From Hofstenia miamia (lineage: Eukaryota > Xenacoelomorpha > Acoela), in contig SCFE01000096.1 of the NCBI GenBank assembly GCA_004352715.1, positions 834,342-898,341 of the forward strand: a DNA stretch of 64,000 bases, given 5' to 3'. The translations under genes were made by a program, and so were the position numbers. The first letter of the stretch is position 1. Every line of letters begins with the position of its first letter. Below are positions 58,712 through 64,000 of the stretch, one piece after another. The notes under the pieces are model-generated. The model was not told the origin of the DNA. It saw only the letters and a program-made list of their open reading frames with translations, and searched no databases.

Positions 58712-59451
58712 TTCTAGTACTTCGAATAGATGACAATTGTGTTTGTTTAAAAGCTGTTAGTTCAATGTCCAATTTTACTCATATAATATCGTTCTATTAA
58801 CTAAATAAATATTGATATTTTATTTAATCTAATCTTTACTGAATTTTGCAATTGAAATTCTTGTAAAATTTTTTTAACATATTTCAAAACATTGAATTTC
58901 CAATTTTATGAAAACAAATGCAAAGTTTGTAATTTCGAAAAACTTTTATCGCCAAATTTGTATATAGGGACTGCCTTTGCGTCCTCCCGCATTTTTTATA
59001 AACAGTGCACCATTGCACCAGACTGCATTGTGAATCCTTCTTAATTTTGAGCCCATCTTGTTTTAAGGGCTCACTAAAAATCTCGTTAATGAGATTGCTA
59101 TCTAAAATGCAACAATATTATTTATATCATGAAAAGTTGGTAGTTTACAACTGTGAGCTCTCATCGTATTGGTTTAAATGGCAACATTTTATAAAATGGC
59201 TGTCAAATTGACCAATATTTATGCAACTTTGTAAGCTTGGGCAATTTAATGCAATTTTTGGTTCATAATAGAAAAATCGACTGTAAATATATATATATGA
59301 CTGGTTTTCTTTAAACATCTTTTGTCGGTGAGTGCAATGCAGTTACAACTTCACAGTTCATTAAACCTTTTCGAATGCTTTGTCTCGGTGTTTCCAAATG
59401 AGCAATTAAATTGAATTAATACTGTTCAAATGTAGCAATTTCCAAATAATT

Positions 59452-59482
<31 letters not shown>

Positions 59483-60422
59483 TTTATATATATAAGCGCT
59501 ATGTGCAAAATTGTATACAGGGCATTGGGTATGAGAAATTTAGATAGTAGGGACTTATCTAATACTGGTCCTAATTTTTTTTTTGAATGAAGTTTTTACA
59601 TGGATTTAAAACGTATCCTCTATTTGACGCATTTTGATTATTTATTCATAATCTTCAGAAATATATTCCAAAACAATTTCTTAAAAAATACTATAAGCTA
59701 CATCTTACAATGAATTAAGAAGATAGACTGCATAAGAGCTTATACCAAAATAAACGTAGTTTCTGAAATATACTCATCTGCTTGTTTAGTGACTTTTTTC
59801 ATCTCAACTTCTTAAATACAATGCTTCACAAGTTCACAAATGAGAAATATAGGTATTTAACAACACAAATAAAATATTTTATTATATATAAATGCTGAGC
59901 ATGTCAAATTCAAGAATTGAAGCAAAACTCAATTTCAAATTTTACCTTCATCTAAACATGAGAAATTTTGTTTTGCGAATGCTTCCAATCAATGAATTGT
60001 TTGCTATTGATGTGGGCCCCTTTAGGGTGCAGCATAGCAACCTCTACATAGGAAAAAAGATAAAAGATACTATTCTTAGCATTAAAAATTCAATATGCTA
60101 CTGCAAATTTTCCTTCAAATTGACCTTAGATCTCTTGTTTATTTTTATTTATTTAATGCAACAATGAAATTATTATATGGTACATGAAAAAACTATGTAC
60201 ACATATTATCGATTTTTTGAAAAGCTTAAAAATTTAGGAACATGAGTAAAAAATATTTCCTTTCTTGAAAAATTTAAAATCTGTTCACGGTTTAACAAAA
60301 AGTTAGTCATAATTATAACAAATGTACTTTTGTCATTTGAATAACATCATAGGGTATATAGTGACATCGTATATATGAAATAATGGATTTCATTATACTA
60401 ATTCAATACATTGTGTTGAATA

Positions 60423-60480
<58 letters not shown>

Positions 60481-61410
60481 TTATGTCAATTTCATAAAAG
60501 CCAATTCATCTAAATAAGAAAATTGAAACACTTGCAGACGTACTTAAGTAATCCATTTTCCAAATTGCACAACAATATTTAAGAAAATCGCTGCAAAAAA
60601 CCTAGTGTCCTCTGTAACATTAATGCCTAATAGAACATTGTATGCTCAAATGATGCAGCTCACTTATATATTCAGCATGTATTCTTTAACACCAACAACC
60701 GACCACACGTAATAAGCTTGCCCAATGAGGGTAGCGATCACTGGGGCCCCATAGGGGTCTTCAAAGATCTCATTGGGCGGTGAAGGGCTTAGAAGAAATC
60801 TTGCGGTATGGGTTTCATGGAGTTTTGTGCGACAAGCACTGTAACTTTAAATTCAATTATAACCTTACTTTAAGGAAGTTGTTAAAAAAGGTTTTTTTAT
60901 TAATTTCCAAAATCAAAAAAGAAAATTTCTTATCTATTCTACACTATTGGCCAACAACAGCGACGGGGGCGCTACAGGATTGGGACAAATTATATTTAGT
61001 ATTTGCTAGTAGGTTATATGATATAATATTTACTACTATTTGAAATTTGCTAAACAAGCATTTATTAGCCTTGATAAAAATGTATGTAATTTTAATGCTT
61101 TATTCTTGAGAAATACGCTAATGGAAAATGACGTACACACTAGACGGGACGAATAGGGAACTAAATGTGTGTGTTCTCGCATATCTATAAATATCTATGT
61201 TAAGGGCTCTTTACCTCAGTCTTGCAAATCTATATGTGATCATTGCTCGTTACATTTATAAGGATTATAGAAAATAGAGTTCCATCGCTAATGCAATTCT
61301 TTCAGCTTACCAAGCCAATGCAAGATCGCAGTATTCCTTGTACTCGAGTAAATATTAGAACGACTTCCTATAAAAATTGTTTTGAGGATCTGAAAACAAA
61401 TTTTTTCATT
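58709..61410. other. Non-coding stretch with (AT)n tracts
   Basis: No gene recognised. Microsatellites lie at 59451-59495 and 60420-60478. A less AT-rich patch at 60715-60830 (CACTGGGGCCCCATAGGGG) and 60955-60990 shows no motif I recognise. Confidence 0.5.
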
Positions 61411-61418
61411 GTTTTTCC

Positions 61419-62818
61419 CAGATGTGGAATTGAGGTGGGTCGTGCTTGGGCGAAATTTTCGACAGCAGTTTGGGCCGGGCCGGGCTTGGGCCAACTGTTT
61501 TAATTAGTATTTGAAATACAAAAAAAATTCACTTGCAAACTTAAATTTTGCAAATTACAAAAAACATTATTTCTAAATTTAATAATCAACCTTGCATTGT
61601 TCGCTGGTGCAAAACTTCTAACATTTAAATAAATCTGGTGAAAACTCCCACTTATTTTGTGTTGGTGTAAGTTGATGTAAGTTGTCAAATAAATTTATTA
61701 TTTGAATATATAAAAACTGATCTATTCTCTTAATGATAGAAAAGACGATTGCAGTGCTGGCAATACATTTAAAGATTAATAAACAACAATACAAACATAT
61801 TTAATACCCTTAAAAGGATATATTGCTTGGATAGGCAGGAAAGTATTATTTTCTGTAAACAACATTAAATACATTGTTGTAGTAAAAGAAATTAACAATA
61901 TTTTAAATGAAATTCGTGATAAAACTTAACATTTTTTAGTGAAACTCCAGTATTTTTGTAGAACCTGTAAAAATGCATATTCCATTTAAAATAAACACAA
62001 ATTTCATTTTCATATAGAATTGATTTTTAAGGAATGCATAAATAAAAGAGTAGCAGAATATTAATTCTCTTGTTGTCGTGCCTTGTTCAAAGTTTTGTTT
62101 ATATGCAAACCGCTAATTGTAATACGCGATTTCAGTGAAAAATTGGCAGTTAAGTTTTGCTATGTCTAGTTAATAATAGAATATGTGGGCATTAAGCATA
62201 TTGAAAAATCGTTGTCAGCTATGCTAACAATTATCATTACAATAATATCAATGGCAAATTTTTATATGTTTTCCATAAAAGTCTAGGCAAAACATTAAAA
62301 TGTAAGCAGTTTCATTTACATTGTGCAATCTGAATTTTAAAATTGTTTATTTTCCGTTTAACAATTTCAAGAAAAAACCAACTAAAAGTTAAAAAAATTT
62401 CTTAGCAATCTAAGGCTAATCTATACAAAAATGTATAACAATTTAGAAAATTTTTTCCTTCATTGATAACCAAGCGCAATCATTTCCAGGAGAGCCTCAC
62501 ATTTGCTCCAACAAGGCCTACGTGTCTGTATGATACGTTTATTGTATTAAGGTTAACAATACAATTTGAATTTCAACCAAATTGAATTAGCATTGACATA
62601 AAGCGGAATACAATTCACATATTAATCGAGAAATTATGTACATTATCCAATCAAATTCATAGTGTAGTGCTTATGGGCCTCTATGAGGCAAAGTACACTA
62701 ACAGGCGTAAAAGGCGTAAAAGAATAATAATTCGCGCGGGGCTTGGGTGGAATAATTAGTATTCTAAATTCGGCTGGGCCGAGCTTGGGCCTAAATAATC
62801 GGCCCAATTCCAACTCTG
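61419..62818. mobile_element. hAT-type element with GGGCTTGGGC words, 1400 bp
   Basis: The ends CAGATGTGGAATTGAGG and, as right complement, CAGAGTTGGAATTGGGC pair. Flanks GTTTTTCC (61411-61418) and GTTTTCCG (62819-62826) agree if one T of the run was lost. Words TGGGCCGGGCCGGGCTTGG (left) and GGCTGGGCCGAGCTTGGGC (right) are subterminal. The termini resemble those of 47653-49106. The interior is AT-rich and shows no transposase. Confidence 0.8.
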
Positions 62819-62826
62819 GTTTTCCG

Positions 62827-63476
62827 ATCGTTTCTCAAAATATCAATTTTGGCAATTTTTACATACTACTAAATATGGTGTAATTGATTTTCAAGATTTG
62901 TTCTATTGGGATAAGGCAAGCATAACTTGCTAGCTATTCCAACAATTAAATATCCTAATATATATATATATAAAATTGGCGAGTATTTTGTAATTTCTTA
63001 TTAACTGTACATTATTCCTGTCGTGCAGAGTATAGATGCAAGACTTAATTGATTATGGATAAAAACGAGTATATTCAATTTCATTCAACCTTTTTGAGTT
63101 TCATATTTGAATAAATAAACAAGGATTACTCTCATTACTCAAAGCTTTAAAGTTCATTGTTGCAAAAGACCTTGTTTATGCTAATCGTCTTACGAAGTAC
63201 AGCAAGGATTTCCGTTTTTGAAATTACTTCCTAAATCAATCAATAACTATTTCTTTCGTTTGATAAATCACACCGCACTCGGCACTCGGTTTACAATAGA
63301 GCCAAACAAATTCTCAAATGCAACAAGATTTTAAGTGTTTCCAAAATGTGGACAAGAATTTGCTAATTTATCAACGCTTGAAATAAAATACAAGCAACTT
63401 ACCTTTTTAACAGGAATTTACAGGGAGTATTAATTTCGCAAATACGTATAACTCAGAACAGAGTTCTTTGTATGCA
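62827..63476. other. Non-coding stretch
   Basis: No feature recognised besides a short (AT)n near 62958. Confidence 0.4.
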
Positions 63477-63496
63477 TGTATATATATATATATATA

Positions 63497-63810
63497 TGCA
63501 GTGAAGTTCTGCGGGACCAAGAATTAGTTTGTCCCAGTATACTTTGGTCCCATTGTGCTCAGTCATAATCTTGACCCATTTATGTCCCACGAAATTTTCT
63601 GGTCCCATGGTCCCATTGGTTCTACAAAACAACTTCTATTTTGACCAAAATTAGCAAAAATTATGAGAAATATTCGGAAATCCGAATTCTTAGTTTTTTA
63701 TTATAGTCTTATACGGGACCTAGTCTCATTGAGTTGTTTGGTTCTCGATCCCAGTGCCATGGGATATGAACCAAGAAGTCCCATGGTAATAGAGGTTTTT
63801 CAGAACCCTA
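63497..63810 (+). mobile_element. GGTCCC-word repeat family, copy E (clearest copy)
   Basis: It follows an (AT)n at 63477-63496. GGTCCCATTGTGC, TTATGTCCCACG, GGTCCCATGGTCCCATTGG recur, then CGGGACCTAGTCTC and AAGTCCCATGG after the AT-rich centre. Copies A, B, C and D align to it. Left edge AGTTCTGCGGGACC and right edge AACCCTAGTA may be the termini. Confidence 0.6.
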
Positions 63811-64000
63811 GTATGTGGCCGATGCGAGGCAAAAATACTTTCTGTAGGACAAAATTGGGCGAATTTGTTAGATTACTGACAAAAATAAAATTGTGCTGGC
63901 CTTGCACGCAGGACGTCAAGCACTTTTTCAAAAATATTTTTTACAGTATTTTCTTAAAAAGGAAATTATTGACATTAAGTTTTTAATATTTTCACGTATA
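63811..64000. other. Window end, nothing recognised
   Basis: AT-rich; no feature seen. Confidence 0.4.

Noticed and set aside
58409-58800. Open frames of Tyr, Ile, Cys, Val on both strands
   Set aside because: Direct translation of an alternating microsatellite; equal length in several frames.
1-64000. A novel host defence or metabolic system
   Set aside because: Apart from one transporter gene, all recognisable coding traces are transposase or gag-like fragments; nothing points to a host multigene system.

Overview
This is a 64 kb piece of an AT-rich (visibly about 70 percent A+T) invertebrate animal nuclear genome. The metazoan call rests on one solute carrier 22 (SLC22) transporter gene and on many dead cut-and-paste DNA transposons of animal type (Tc1, mariner, piggyBac, hAT, PIF/Harbinger). 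Genus and phylum cannot be fixed from the sequence. No bacterial operons, CRISPR array, rRNA or recognisable tRNA gene was seen. There are four long N gaps and three single Ns. Most sit inside (AT)n microsatellites, and at least two look like unmerged contig overlaps.

Only one gene looks intact: a 532-codon, intronless SLC22-type transporter on the minus strand at 15199-16797. Nearly everything else that can be explained is transposon debris.

Region by region. 0-11.4 kb: a Tc1-like DD37E relic, a 170-bp tandem repeat, a piggyBac relic between inverted arms of roughly 0.9-1.0 kb that carries a nested 307-bp Harbinger-type MITE, a gag-like relic and a 200-bp Harbinger-type MITE. 11.5-12.5 kb: a gap. 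15.2-16.8 kb: the SLC22 gene. 17.3-18.5 kb: a piggyBac-derived element. 20.9-21.5 kb: an internally deleted mariner-type element. 24.8-36 kb: a run of hAT-type elements whose ends carry dense short GC-rich words, two of them almost back to back, plus scattered copies of a GGTCCC-word family. 37.5-38.8 kb: a full-length dead mariner. 39-45 kb: more hAT and piggyBac MITEs, including a 99-bp one. 45.4-52.7 kb: a long-inverted-repeat element with a decayed, poorly described transposase gene, split by two hAT insertions, one of which contains a piggyBac. 53.4-54.6 kb: a nearly complete Tc1 element (DD34E). 54.9-55.5 kb: the 5' end of a Harbinger element. 56-64 kb: microsatellites, a 1.4-kb hAT element and another GGTCCC-word copy.

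The elements do not form a pathway; they form an insertion history. Target-site duplications are visible for most (8 bp for hAT, TTAA for piggyBac, TA for Tc1/mariner, TTA or TAA for Harbinger), so the order of nesting can be read directly. The most interesting points are the nested locus at 45.4-52.7 kb with its little-described transposase, and the repeated, apparently independent appearance of different GC-rich word arrays at the ends of hAT elements in an AT-rich genome. No new host biological system is evident.
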